64,000 nucleotides of DNA from Pipra filicauda (Eukaryota > Chordata > Aves > Passeriformes > Pipridae), in NCBI RefSeq assembly GCF_003945595.2, contig NW_024104332.1, positions 2,108,001 through 2,172,000 of the forward strand, given 5' to 3'. The stretch's first letter is position 1. Each line of letters opens with the position of its first letter. Below the pieces are notes generated by a model that had not been told where the DNA came from, searched no databases, and saw nothing but the letters and a program-made list of their open reading frames with translations. Made by a program: the position numbers and the translations under genes. Positions 40,572 through 55,500 of the stretch are shown piece after piece.

Positions 40572-43500
40572 GTAAAAGGATGAGCGTGTGCTGACTGCGA
40601 ACACGAGGTGCTCCCAGAGGGGAGAGCTCGCAGAGTCCCGGCTGAGGGACGCAGTGGAGCGTGGCGTGTGTTCCGTTCCGGTTTGGGGACTGCGGTGAAA
40701 TGAATGAGTAACCTCAGCCGATGGGTTTGCTGACCTGCCTGAGCTTTTGACTGCTTTAGTAGCTGTAGGGGTGTAAGGCATGGCGCATGATTTAACACAG
40801 GAGTGACGCCTGGGGATGTTAAAAGTATGTTGGAGTGTGGACCTCAGAACGTTTTACCAAATCAGCAGTCTGACCTGTTTGGTGAAGCTACGTTTTTGCT
40901 TTTGAAAAATACCATAAAAAAACCTCCCCAAGCCCCCTAAAGTAGGTGCACAAGGACAGGAAAGGGGTTACTGAAACTTGAAATGCAATGTTTTCCCATA
41001 GCACTGTGCTAAAACCAAGTTTTATTTTACAGTTTACCCTCAAATTCCTTTCAAATTTTTGAACCACCTGATGACACTGGTCATGTGCTTTGAGATCAGT
41101 ATGACTTATCTTTAAAAGAAGAAACAAAACAGATGAAAACAGAGGGATTTGGCAGTTTCGCCTATTTTCTTTTCACATTGTACAACAAACACTGACAGAG
41201 ACCATGAGCCAGAAAGACATGGATGGGAGCATTTCAAGTGATTTCCTCTCACCTTTGCATTTGCTCACAATTTGCTGCAAAAGGAAAGCATCAAAGAGGA
41301 AGAGTCTTTTGGAGGTTTCCCTCTGACTGCACTGTCATTTGTTCTCATGATGTTTTTAGACTTTGCATGTCAACCAACATTACTGACTGTTGCCTTGACC
41401 CTTCAAAGAAAACTCCTCCATTTTGGGAAATTCTTTACTTAGGAAAGAAGAGAGGGAGGTTAAGCACTTAAAGAGAAGAGATAGACTAGTTTCTCTGGGT
41501 AGGACTATAAATAGTCATTCTCCACCTACCTGACAAGCTGATTGGTCCCAGGACCAATTTGCTAAGTTCTACATAAGAAATCATGCCTATTATGGATAAA
41601 AGAAGGAGAACAAGGACTCCTAAGAGGACCTACTCATTTTCATCTCATGATGAATTATCTTTCAGATACCTTAATTCATATAATCCCATGATCATAACCA
41701 ATTTAATGAAATTTCTTCAAGTTTACTGTAATTTATCCAGTCAGTAGTCAGTATTTTTCTGAAAGGGTATGTAGCTTCTCATAAAATTGAAGCTAAAGCC
41801 ATTGGCAAAGCGTAACAAGAGCAAAAGCTATAAAAAAAAAGGCATTTTTAAATACTTTGAGTGATCACAGTATAGGGTACACAAAAAACCCACTGTTTTT
41901 CAGAATACTGCCTAAAAATGAGATTAGGCCTCACAACACGCTCATCTCCAGAAATGGAGGGAAACACAAGCTAGATTTCCTGCTAAATAATTTAATATGA
42001 TTGGATAGCTTTATATGTCCAGTTCATTAGGAGAAAATAGAATTTTTAACTACAGTGAACCTAGCTAGTCTATCTTTACATAAATAGACTGAATAATATA
42101 TTACCAGCTAAAAAATGGCACACTGCACTCTGAGGCATCTGCAGTTCACTCCTTTACCCAGACAGCTCTCTGTAACAGCAGGACATATAAACTGCTAGAA
42201 CAGAGAGAACTCTACAGGTTTTGTCATATTCAGACTGATAAAAGAAGATACTCTCCTTAAATTCTTTCTTTCGAAAGATAGTATCAGACAAAGTATTTTC
42301 TTCTAGGGTCCCAACCAGCCACCCTGGGTCATCCCTTTTCACCCTTTGAGAGCTCATGCAGTGAAGGGAAACAAAGTTGTGTGGAAAGTGATCCGTCTGG
42401 GCAATTTGTGGCAAAGTCAGGAATCTTAGTTTTCTGAGTCTTAGCCCAGCCCCTTAATTAATCCTGAATCCTTCCATTCAGCCACCAAAGTCTCAGCACA
42501 AGAAAAGGTGCAGCACCATTTCCAGCAAAACTTTGGAGCCAGAGAGTACTTAAAGCTAAGCTTTTGACTGGGACTCAGTAAACATTTCAAGGCCACGTTG
42601 GATGGGGCTCTGAGCAACCTGGTCTAGTAGAAGGTGTCCCTGTCCATGGCAGAGGACTGGAACTGGATGATCTTCAAGGTCCCTTCCAACACAAACCGTT
42701 CTGTAATTCTATTATCTGGAGCTCTTTGCGCTGATTTACCAGACACAGAGACAAAACCACCAGCACTTTGAACCAGGGCATCAAGTGGGCTCCCCTGCAC
42801 TCCTCAGGGAATTAGCATCTATTCATGAGAGGTGACTGGGAATGCCAAGGTGCAGCACCATGATGATCTGGAGACCCACACAGCAGGCTTTGTTAGTTTT
42901 TACAAAAAGATATCCGAGCCCATTCTAAGTGTTATAGCTGGAGTGGGTAAGGATAGAGTTGCCTAACAAGGTCTTACAGCAGCCAAATAAACCACATTTG
43001 GCAGTGCACTCCATTTTAAGTTAGCATCAGAAATCATAATAGTCTCCAAAACAAACAAGAAGGTGGTTTACAAACATGAGCAGTGATTCTTTTGGTGGTA
43101 CCTCTCAGCTTGGATGCTCTGCTTGGCCCATCTGGTTTTCTGACCCTTTTGGTGTGCACATTTTGAAACTCTAGATTTTTTTTTCCTTTCTTAAGAGGAC
43201 TCAGGCTGGGTTCTTGCAAATGCAGGCACCTCACAATTGTCTGTCACCATCAGAAGTTGTGACAGACCACTCACTCTCTTCTGTTCTTTATCCCGCTCTT
43301 GAAATTAACCCAATTAGAGCAAATATCTGGTGATTTGCTAGTGCTAATAGCAGCTGTCATGAGATTTTCTGTTTTTGAGCACCATCTATTGACTTCAGAA
43401 CTGAGTAACAGGAATACCTCACTGCTAAAAGCTCAAATCTCTAAACTGAGCCCTTTCATAGCTCACCTTAGGTTGCAGTGCAACTAACACAGGAAGAGAG

Positions 43501-46500
43501 TCAAGCCAGGGAGGAAGACTTTGTTTTAAAATAGAAACATGAAAACCTCTTTCCCTCTTACTCAGGAAAAATCATAAAAACCTCAATCTGCTTTGCACAA
43601 GCCTTCCCAGTCCAAATTTATATTTCCAGTTTTCTTTTTTACTACCGTGGCCAGGATTTGCATTAGGCATAGGAGTTAAATAATAACTGAGAAAAGAATA
43701 GGGTGATGGATGCAGCTGAGAGCTACCACTGCAACCAACGATGATTAACAGCAGGTATGGTCCAGCGCACTCCCTAAAAATTATACGTTTTGTCACTCCC
43801 TCATATGTTTTGTCAACTTCCTTCTCTCACACAAGCCTGGGTGAGAAGAAATGCTGAGTTGATGAACAGCACTACTACGGGTCTATGCCTGCAACAACTT
43901 GATAAGACATTAATGATGTAGAGGTCTTATGCTTGGTTTTGCAACTGAGGTAGCGGGGAATGGATAAATTTCCTATTGCCCAAATCAATATAACTTGGTC
44001 CCTATCACAAACAGGAAAAGCATGTTTACTGAAATCTATGGGCCTTTCCTAGCACACATAGCCAGCCCTCGGAGTGAGACCAGGCTCACAGCATCAACTG
44101 CGACATTTTGGGGCCCATGGGCAGGAAATGCTGGGTGCAGTGCTTTATAGGCACCTGCTCCGTTCAGATCGTGACCTGAACGTGTAGTACCCTCATCTGG
44201 TGTCACACTAGACCCTTTACTTCAAGGATACACCCGAGTATCCTCCCTCAAGTAGAGACAGAGATTGGGTTCTTGCAAGTATCCACGGTGTAAGTGAGGT
44301 TCATTTGGTACACAAGTCTTACCGTGCTGGTATTTTCAGACTGAAATCCCAGGACAGCAATTATGCCATGCCAAACTGCAGATAAGCCACCTAAGTGTTT
44401 AGAAAAAAAAATAACAAAAAGCTATCAACTAGTAAAGACTTTCTAAAGTCTTGTGTAACTGTGTGATGCATGATGACTCCTTTTGCATGGAAGCAAGCCT
44501 GTGATTGCTTGTTTTTAAATACAGAGCTCTTAAGGCAGTAACTCCAAGTATTTCTCCAAGTATCCTTATTTCTTGTTACATTCACTACTCCAGTAGGTCA
44601 TCTCTGAACAGACACTCTGTTGGACATAACCAGAGAGAGAGGAACTCAGTAAAATGCACTGACAGAAAGCTCCTGGGCTGGAGGGCGAGCAGGACTGCAA
44701 ATGTCAGCTAAAGAGCTCTGAGAGCTGTCACACTGCAGACCAACTCCACAGAAAGCTGTGGAGGGAGAGCAGGAATGTGAACAGTAGCTTTGCTCATAGC
44801 GATAAGGGCTTTCTTAGGAACCAGGAGGTTTTCACTTGAAACTTTTGGCCGAGGCCTTCAGATTACGCCTGATCTAACTCCAGCTGTGGCTCCGGAAAGA
44901 CTCCGTAGGACGGATATTCTTGTTGGACAAGGTCATCAGTCCCAAGTGCACTTACAGGTAGGACGGGGACAAGGGCCAGTATGATTTTAGCCTTAAGAGA
45001 TGTAAACGTGCCTGTCTAATGCCATCCCGACCAGCTTCCTGCTTCTGCTTTGATCCCTGAGACACAGCACCAGTCAGGATCCAGCCCAGAGCAGCCCAAA
45101 CTCAATCCCTTGCTCCATCAATCTCACCACTGATGCCAGACCCATGTTGCTGACAATCACTGGATGGGCAAGGCATGGCAAAAAGGTGCCTGAAGACAGG
45201 CAACCTGGACAACAGACTCTTGCTGTACATCAAGACATTCCTTTGGGACACTGTTGGAAACAACAAACAGAAACCACCGCTTAGTTTTCTTTACAACACT
45301 TTCAGAAGAACTTTGCCTCCTTTTTCCCTAAAGTGCTGCTAAGTAAGGAGTCCCTCAAAAGTAGGGTCTGTCCATACATATTAGTAGACACTTTTCCTTA
45401 TGTCTGCTAACCTGAAGAGTTGTTTGGAAAACACTGTTGTTTTTTTTTAACAAGATCCATTCTTAGTTATTCACAGCTTTGGCAGCTATAGATACCTGTA
45501 GCCTTTGGAAAGCCTGGGAAATGGCAAGCATTGGTAGAAACAGTGGAATTTAAAGTGGAAATGAGTGTGTAACATTTTAACAGCTCACACAGTAACTTCC
45601 AACTGTTAACAGTTGTGTGGCAGAGCCTTTCTCCCATCAAAACAACACCACAGTATTTCTAAAATACTGCTTTAAGCCCCATTAGAGCACAGAGAGATTG
45701 AAACAGATAGTAACAGATAGATATTTGAGTTAATCTTACATAAGGCAAGAAGGTGACTAATTTAGCCAATGACAAGTAAAGAAAGAAGTTATCTGTAAGG
45801 AGATATGAAACAACCAACCAGGAAATTTGCCCTCACTTCACTGCGGTTTTATTACATCTTATACCCACTGCCAAAAAGTACTTTGAACTGGCTGGTTTAC
45901 CCCATAGCATTTAAATGTCAAGCAGCAATAGTTTAAATTACATTATTACTCTTAACACTGCCACTGGGAGGCATGTGAAAACAAGAAATCTCTCCAAAAG
46001 TAGGGCTCCAGAGCCTCACATCTTGTGTATCCTCTTGATTATACACATTCAAGCCCAACTAAAAGCAATTAGAGAAGTGACACATTTACAAATGAGCACA
46101 ACTGAATGCTCTTCCCCCCATGAAGCTAATGAAATCTGTTCAAAAGGATATGATTAACAGTGCAGGTAGAGCACATATCACACCCAGACATTTCAGAAGG
46201 GCACATTAATTAAATGGCAAGGCTCATTCAAAAGTTTTTGCACAGCTGTAAATCAACTGTGGAGTTACAAGCTTGAAAAATAAACAAACTGGAAAGTTGC
46301 ATAAAATGCTTAGGAAAAAATTCAAATTAATCTGCAATTTAGTCCATTAAACTCAGAGGTATTTTTGAACTATTATTCCAAACCTCCTGGTATCTCACAC
46401 ATGCAACTTTCTCTCCTATATTAGCAGTGATTGGGGTTTTTTTCTTTCTTCAGTTTTATTTCCAGGCAGCTCTGCTCTCAAAATGGACCTCACTTTTTCA

Positions 46501-49500
46501 AAAGCTGTTCTGCTTTCTAGTGTTTCTCTGCCTCATAAGCCATGAGGTCAGATCCATCAGGCTGTTGATTCTTACTTAAATGAGAAGCAGCCTCTCTAAA
46601 ACCCATGGCACTGGTCATACACACTATGGAACTGGGGTGAGGGATGGGTGAAGGACAGCCTGCTTTTAAGAGGGATTTAGAACCCTGCACTCACTGATGT
46701 CTACTAAAAAAGATGTTCAACTGTATTAATCAAGGAGCAGGCATTAATGGTGAGCAGATATCATATGAACTGCTATAGGCACAATCCTAGCTTATCTTCA
46801 TCCAAAAATAAAAAAAAAAATCCCCTCTAGTCCTGCATAGAGAGCTAAATATACCATGAATATCCTAAGGGACCCTTCAATTTTCTCCTCTCTGATTTTC
46901 CAAGGCATCTGATATGTTCTTACTCTCTTCTACAGAGACAGTACCTTGAAATATCTGTTGACTCCCTAATAAACTCCTAAAATTATTCACTTCTCTGTAA
47001 CTCATCCAGAAGGTAACAAGTAGATTGAGCAGCTGAATGCTTTAACTCCCAGCAGCATGCTTTCTCAGGGCTTTCCTTCCTGTCCAGACCTTTCCACATT
47101 CACAGTGAGGACAAGGCAGCTGTCACTCAGCACAGCTCAATCCGACTCAATCCCAGTGCCCACCAGCCTAAAGAGGCAAGCACAGCACCACGCTGCAAAA
47201 GCTGGGGCCCTAACACCCATGAACCAGTGATTTGTGGGAAATCAGAAGCTTTGTTAATACTTTGGAAACAAATATTTGTGTGGATTGGATCTCTGCTTAG
47301 TTGGTGATAAAGGCTTGCATAAAACCCTATTCACTCTGTCCTATAACTGGGACGTGGTCAAAATACCTCTATCTAGCACCAGAATTCCTAGAAGGTGGTC
47401 ACATGTGGGGAAAAGCCTTAATCTTAAAAAAAAAAAAAAGAAACACAAAACCAAAAAACCACAAACTCAAAACACACCACTTTTTTTCCTTGGCACAGGT
47501 AACCTTTTGGATAATAACTCTGCCCATCAATAAGGGATAAGGGAAGTTAGATAAATCCAAGTCCATCTGGTCTTTCTCACGTGTTGCAGTTGCTTCCATC
47601 TTTCATGATTTTGTGGGGGGGAAGGTGGGAGGGGAGCATTCATTTTCTCTTAAATCAATCTCCCCCTGAAACTTCAAATTCTTCCCTAAAGCCTTAAGCC
47701 TCAGTGTCCTCTGACAATGCAGAGAACACTGCCAGGATCAGAACAAAGAGCAGACCGCTGCAAAATATTTCCATCTTTTGAAGTTTCTGAAAACTCCTTA
47801 CAGAATCAGAAATCTTACCTTTAATTTCATTTAAAGAGTATTTGAAATATTTTCCATCCAGGCCATTGGTAGGTGCCCTTACTTAAAGCAAGTACACTTT
47901 AACCCCCCAACAGACCTACTGGTTTAGAGCAGGGCAATTCTTAATTCAAGGGAATGCAACATACCCATACTAGAATATTCTTCCCCACTAAAACTGTCCA
48001 GTAAGGTTTTATTTAAGGATCAGTATTGAAGTGAAGAGCTGGTGTGGTGCACTAGTATTTCCTCATCAAAATTCTAAGACAAAGTCTCACATGGTCAAAA
48101 GATAATCAACTTATATGTAGACCTCTCTCAATTTATGGATATTTTATAGCCCATTCAAGCCAAATGACTAAAACAGGTATCAGTTTTCTATGCCCAAGGC
48201 AAACACACTCCAATTCTTTTCTGCTTGGTGTCTTTTGGGATGAGCTTTGTTGTAGCCAAAACTTATCTGCTCAAGAAAATTAATCTAAGTTTCCCTTTAA
48301 AAACAAATATATATTCTGTTTTTAGGGGAACACTTCTCAGTTGCCAGCACTGGAGAGCAAGAGGCTGAGGGCAGAAGGAAAATTCCACAAAAGGCAACAT
48401 ACTGCATTGACCCAGGCAACATTTCAGCTCTGCCAAACTCTTTTGAAAGGTCCTCTATTAATGCATTGAGATTGATGGCCAAGATCTGTATTAGCTTTCT
48501 CACTGCCCAAGTCCCAGTCCCAGCCTGTGTTAATCAGGTGCTCTGACTGTGCTAAACCTATATTAGCTAATTCAGGCAAAAGCATCAACCCTCTTTCAGC
48601 ACAGCCACACCTGATCCTGGCTGCACTTGGTCATGAACACATCCCTGTTCCCACAGGGCTAATAGCAAAAAAAAAACCCCAACCAACCAACTAACCAACC
48701 TAAAAAAAAACCCCACCATCAAAAACTAAACAAAAGCAAAGGTTTGGCAGTGGAGCTTTTTCATACTCAGGATATTTTCCAGATATTTCCCAAAAAATGC
48801 AAGTAATCTGTTTGAAGAGAGCATTTTTGAGCCAAAAGGGCAAGCTTAGAAAATCTTTGCAGTTGTATCTTTTGTTTCTTAAAATAGGTGATTAGTGTCT
48901 CAAATCCAACCAAATACTTTGACCTATTTTGATTGTTCAGTAATAAAAAACCAGCAAAGTTAAGCCTGCTTGGATTTGATTCTTTCTCAATATACTGAAA
49001 AGAGACGTTCACAAAGGTTATGCTTCTCTTCAGGGTAACAGAGAGCTACAGGAGAAAGTTTTCCTCACTAATCACATCTTGTCAGTAGAAAACCAGCAGC
49101 AGTGACTTCTCAACAGAGGCAATCAACAGAGATTAAAGAAGAGATTTGAGTTCACAACAGGGATCTGTTGTTGCCACACAACCATTCCCATCCTGGCTCC
49201 ATGACGATCTTGACCCAGCTGAGGCAACAGAGAAAGACAGAAGCCTAAAGTTCTCCAATCCCATTACAACATCTCATCCATTTGGAGGTTCGGCCTGGGC
49301 TTGGGGGATGCTAAATGGTGGGACTAGGTCTTTGTTACTGAAGAAGCTGAGCCTCTATCTCCTGCAACCTACTTCAAAAATTCCCACTTGTGGGCCCACC
49401 ATAAGCTGCAAACCCAAAAGAGCAAGTACTCCTTACCCACCATGAACAGTCATCCTCCCAGTTCACAAAGCCTTTTGGGGGCCTTAGCTCCTATCACTGC

Positions 49501-52500
49501 TGACTGACTCGATAGCTTACTGGAGAAATAGAATCCTTCCCTATAAGGAAGTCTTGGTAGGTCTGGACAAGGAATATCTCCTCTTGATGGTACAGACCCA
49601 GAAAGTGCTGACATGAATCAAAATTACTGCTTGTCACTCCCTGCCCCTCTCCAGGTTCCTAAAAATAGCCATCATAAGATGTCGATCAAGACATAGAGCC
49701 TCCTGTCACTTTGCCCTAAGAAAGCTAAAGAACTCGCCAAGGGGAGGGACCTCTTCCTTCTGACACCTAATCCCAGCAATGCCGTCAGCACCACCAGATA
49801 AATAAGGGGAAGAAAGGCCAGGAAAGCAGGACCACTCTCAAGACCTCTCAGCTAATCCCTCCTGCCTGTCTGCTGCTCTGCTTTTCCAACTCAACCATGG
49901 TGGGTGCACTGGAAAGCTAATGGTTAGCAGTGAGCCAGTGGATTTTATATGAGTAAATTGGGCTTCTGGCTCAAGTTAGTTCTGGGGAGGGGTGGGGGAG
50001 GACAATCCAGAATACAGTTCAGGTTTGCTTGGTTTTCCTCCTGAAACCTAAAGGACTATGCAAAGTTTTCCAGTTAGCCTCAAGTTCCTGACGTGCAATG
50101 GTAGATGTGCAGCTCCTGCAGCTTCCGACAGCACGGTTACAATTTGCTAAGCTTTTTGTTAAATCAGATGGAACATGCTAAAGTGGCAAAGGAAAACAGC
50201 AATATTTTATATAAGAAAATATCATAGTGTAGCAGTTTATGAAACAATGTACTGTCAAAGCCTAATCTGAAACACAGACTTTAAGGGATTGGTTTAATTT
50301 CTATGTTCATGTAAAAAAGCTGCTTGTTGAGCAATATTGCTCCAAATTGTGTAAATAAAGCAGGTCTGTGCTAAAAAAGTAAATTACTTGATGGTACATT
50401 AATTACTTTAGTTAAGAGACTTTAGAATTTGTTGCTTATAGCCACAATTCTGGCTTTCTCTGGGATGCAGATTTTAATGGAATCTTTAACAATAGACCTG
50501 TTGATGCATTTTTACAAGGGAAGTTGCTAATTTAGGTCGCTATGGCCTAATTACGTTAGGCAAGACAGAAGCGAGAGGGTGCTCAGGTACTTTGTGCTAT
50601 TTGCTTTCTCTCAGTGCATTTTCAGCAGTACTAGTTCTCTTTTTTTCTCTCTCTTTTTCTTCCCAACTGCAGTCCTTCTCTGCTGATGAAATTAATGGTA
50701 AGTGAAATCAAAGTTAAAGTTCAACAGGGCAGGAGGGGGAACATAATGGCTACCAAGTGCTAAATATTCACTAGCCTTAACAGCTCTTTTGCTAAATGCA
50801 TTACTTCTGCACATCTGACAGACCACACTTTTGCTGTTTTGGAAGACGACTCATGGACTGAGCTGGATGCTTTAGAAAACAAACAGGTTCTCCCCAGCCC
50901 CCCCTTTCCTAAGCTATTTTTTGTGATTGATTTCCTTCCAACAGATCGAGTTCTCCAAGGAGCAACAGGATGGTAAGTTACAAGAGAGCTGATGTGTTTT
51001 AAGTGTATGTGGGTTCAGAGAGGAGCTACAGGCTCCAAAATTAACCTTTATGAAACAATGAGCTTGGACTTCAGCTGGTACAAATCATCACACTCTTGAC
51101 TTCAGAGCAGCAGTGCTCACTTACACTGAACAAGAATCTGACCCTAGATTTACATGTAATCTATCTGGATGCTTACATGCTGCCAAGCTGAGAAGTTTAT
51201 TCCATGGTACGAAGAAAAAATACACTGGCTCTGCCTACTGAACACTTTTCTGTTGTGCTCCTGTTCTGGCTCTTCATAAGGATGCTGAAAACAAGTCTTG
51301 TATTTGAAAGTCACAGAGGAAATAGGTAGACGAAGGACAACAGAAGGGGGGTGGACTTAAGTTAGCTGCAGTGACTTTGCAATCTTACATGATCAGAAGA
51401 TGCAAGAGGTCTACATGTCACTTTGGCCAGAAGGTATTGTGGAAGGGGGGTAACAAAGGCTAGTTTACTGTAAATGCATTCAAGAAGCATGGAAATAGTC
51501 AGCAAATAAGTGACTTGTATAAACTTGCTTATAAACACATTAGTCTGGACATGTTGCAATTCTTGAGCATCTTGCTGTATCATCTAATTCACAAACCACA
51601 AACAACTTCCAAATTTTTTCTTTCGATCTTCTGGAAAGAGACAATTAAAATCCCTCATTGAAGCTCTGGAAATCTAAGCTAGAGTGTTTTAAATATGCTA
51701 AGAGATGCATTTGAGCTACATTAAATAATGTTAAAAAATGCCAAGAATTCAGTAGCACATATAGTAGATTACACAAAGTATTTAGAAAGGAAGATACAAG
51801 GACTTTCTAGAAATTCAGAGGGGGTGGAATAGCTAGAAACAGGTCTTGAGAGAGCCCTAAACTTTCTGAATATGAGCCTACTCTAGGCTACACCATCAAA
51901 GCAATAAGGTATAGTGCAGCAAGTGAGACTGGAAACATTTCTCTTCCTGCAGTCTAAACACTTCTGGCCACAACAACAACAACAAAAACAATCATTCAGC
52001 CTCTTCTACACTTTCTAATTCTGAAACTTTTACAAAAGGATTTGGAGGGCTTATGGAAAAATGCCATCAATTCAAAGCTGCTGGCATGGATAACAAAGCA
52101 AAATATATCTTTCAGATTCCCCACGTATTTCAGATCATCCAGCTGCTGTAACTGTTGCAATGACTGAGCCAAGCAGCAGAGCAATTAGAACCTACTTGAG
52201 AGAGGGAGAATTTCCCAGGAACAGGGGTGACCCACCCTCAGTACTATTTCCATCCACACAGGCCGATGCACCAGCAACTGGGTAGTACCATCCTCAGAGA
52301 AAGACTTTAAACATGCTTATTCCAGCACAGGTACAATCTAGGACTAGCTATTGAAAAAGAAAAAATTAAAAAGAAAAATGCCACAGCAAGGATATATGGC
52401 AGTGAAACGCATGCCTGAGAGACAAATCAGGCCTTTTCTCCAAGCTGGGAAGCAGTGTTCAGAACACAGCGAACATAAAACTTCATGGGACTTACAAAAC

Positions 52501-55500
52501 AGAGGAACTCTCCTGACAGCTTTGCTAATAGCACACTGGCGTTGTTTTATAGTTCACCCTGACTAAATGTCACTGATGCAGCAGATGAAAGATCAGATCA
52601 TACGGTATAAATCACTACAACTCTATTGATCTTAGCTGCTAGAGCAGGAGCTGATATCAGGTTGGTATATTGTAAGGGGAAGCTCTACACAGGTCCAAAG
52701 GCCTTGGTTTCATACCCTACAATAGGAGCTGTAAGGAGAGAGGGTTAGCTGCCAAAGATGACAGTCTCTCACATCAGACAGTAAAAGGATTAATTTCAGA
52801 TGTATTAGATTACAGACTATCAGGCTGACACTGTGTACCAGCACTGTTACTAGGTGCCAGCAACTCCTCCACTAAGGCAGTACATGGAAGACTAAAGCAA
52901 AACCAAATACCTCCAAATCACATCCCCAGCACAAGACAAACCAAGGCATGATCTGAAATGTGGTGTATTACTCCCAAATCTGCCCCAAGACACCAAGAAC
53001 ATTCCACAGGCTGTGAAACACAAAGCCTGTCTAGCTGCTGGATGTGCATCACAGCCAAGGGAAAGACATTTTACTTGGTTTGCTTGGAGCTAACCCACGG
53101 CATCGTCAGACACTGCAGTGCAGAAGAGATCAACAGCACAGTCCAAGATGCTCTTGGCAGAAGAGGTTTCAAGATGGCTTTTTAGATAGACACTTGACCT
53201 TCATCCTCTCCTCTTTTTTCAAAGCCCTAGTTCTTCAGTTATTGCAAAACACACTCTAAAAAACCCTGAAAAATATGGCAAGATGATTGACATGGAACTT
53301 CCCAACAGAAGATGAAGGCCTGCAATGTTATGGAGGCAACCAACTGTACTGACTCTTGTAGGGGAAGTGCCTGTATCCCAAGGCCTTGTCCAACAGCAAA
53401 GGGAAATAAGTGAACACTGACCACTTGGCAGCACTGAAAGAAGCAAAATGTACACATTGGAAATGCACAGAATAAGGCACCACACAAGTGCTACCACTGG
53501 AAAAGCTGGATATTCATCCATCTGTAAGAAGTAGGGACAGATCACAAAAAGAGGGAACAAACGTGGGTAGAAATCTCTACTTTTAAGGAAAAACAACAGT
53601 ACAAGCATTTGAAATCCACCTTCAGGTTTGCCATTAGCACTATGCAGTCGAGAGGCTGGGACTGCAGGTAGGACCCACTGAAGCAGGCAGAGGTTTTGCC
53701 CTGCTAGGCACTTTCACAGGAGAATCCCAGTCCTCTGGAGAGATAAGGTGGAGTGGATAACAACATTTTTACCTTGTGCTGCTTCATCACATAAAGAAAC
53801 CTGTTCTTGAATGAGAATGTTCACGGAGAGCTTATGTTTCCCTGTCCTTGAAATAACTACAGGGTCAATCATAAAGCTATTGATGGCTATTAGAGCCAGG
53901 AAAGCTATGAAAGATAGATATAAAAGTTTAAAAATAGTGAAGCCGAAATGTCACAGGGGAGGAGTTTTTCTTGGGATTGTGGGCCAAAGATTCCCCTGGC
54001 TAGCTCCCCCGGAGTCAGTGGAACATTGCCAGGAGACAACAGACTCACATCTTTGTCAGCAGGGAGCTGCCTGGCTCAATTTAACCATTACTCTTCCCTT
54101 GCAGACTTCAAGGAGGCCTTCCTCCTCTTTGACAGGACCGGTGATGCCAAGATCACCCTGAGCCAGGTTGGTGATATCATCCGGGCGCTGGGGCAGAACC
54201 CTACAAATGCTGAGGTCAACAAAATCCTGGGAAACCCCAGCAAAGAGGGTAAGTGCCCTAGAGTCTCTCATGGGCCCTTCTTGAGGCTGGGGAACTGCAA
54301 CTGGCAACATCAATAGTCACAGCAGGAGAGAGAGGAGCTCTTGCTCTGATGGGCAGTGAGAGGGACTCCGCATCAAAAACATATGGAATTTCTCCGGTTC
54401 CTTTGGAAGAGGACGATGCTGATGTGGAATACAGGATTAAAACCTTCTCTTTGGGACATGGAGAGGTCTCTGTAGGGGCCATTTTGGTGTCAGCTTGGTG
54501 TAGATGTAGCACACATTCATTGTTGCTCACAGTCCATTTGTGTTCCAGCCCTTGCTGGGGAGCCATTTCCAACAACTGATACTCAGATCTTCAGGTCCTT
54601 CCAGTGCAGGTTCTTCTGCATAAGCCTTGACATGCCCTGGGACTGGAAACCCACCTGTGTATTTCTGCTGGCTGGACTAGTCTTCTCAAAGTTCCTACAA
54701 ACCTGGACATGCTGAGGCATATGTTGGCTATTTATTATATTTATTATAGCAGCTATTTTCTATTTCCTTTTCTCCCCTTTTAGAGATAAAGAGAAATCAT
54801 GAATATTGTAGTCACCTCTTAACAAGGACCTAGAAGCAGGAGATCCTTGCTTTCAGTCATGCAGAGAACCATATTAAGATGGATTAAATTATATTCAAAC
54901 CCCCAGGCCTGGCAAAGGCATCTCTGAGGAACAATTCAGAAAGCACTAGCAGGGAGTACCAAGGACTAACACAGCAGTGAAACCATACCAGGACTTCGAG
55001 TGACTCCAGCAATAAGTGACAGTGATTTTGATACAGCTGGGTAGTAAAACAGTTTCTGTAACAACTGTATATTGAGAAATCTCTGTCATGTTTCCATCTA
55101 TTATGTTTCATTGCTGTCTAGATTAAAGCTGTGTTTTGCAAAGATGTGGGAGTGAAAAAAAAAAAAAAAAGAAAGAAAAATCCTTTTATTTGGCAGCCTT
55201 GGTACAAACAACAACCAACCAAAACCAACAATACTTGGAGAAGTCCTCACCGAGGTCTACAACTTCTGGCTCATGAGAGCAAAGGGGTTTGATGCACTAA
55301 GCTCGGGAGTCCTTAAACCTCCATAGCAAATATGTCAATAACAAATTTGGACATCCCCCCCACCCCCCGTACTTTCCTATTTTTAATTTGTTTATTCTTT
55401 TGCTAATGGGGTCTGCCACCACATCAAAGAGACCCTGAAAAGGTCAGTAACATGTCAGCAATCCCAGGGGCTTGTCTAAGTCACTACATCCCACACTGGT

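Larger units (their letters stand above)
40572..49790 (+). other. MYL1: MYL1 intron 1 upstream of the MLC3f promoter (9.2 kb)
   Basis: Non-coding. It contains a forward CR1 3' end (42588-42714), a 14-bp palindrome (45601-45614), an inverted repeat at 44161-44182, an A-rich run near 47427-47460 and a (CCAA)n-like patch near 48670-48715. In other vertebrates this interval separates the two promoters by about 10 kb, as it does here. No extra exon was recognised. Confidence 0.8.

Noticed and set aside
40404..40798. Two overlapping 125-codon open frames on the minus strand over MYL1 exon 1
   Set aside because: They are antisense shadows of the Ala/Pro repeat exon and of the T/G tract. The sense strand encodes a clear MLC1f N-terminus.
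44161..44182. Inverted repeat CGTTCAG...CTGAACG in MYL1 intron 1
   Set aside because: The arms are only 7 bp. The enclosed TGACCT resembles a nuclear-receptor half site but has no partner at a standard spacing.
55155..55170. An A16 run as the tail of a processed pseudogene
   Set aside because: No gene-like body precedes it and no target duplication is visible. It is a simple homopolymer.
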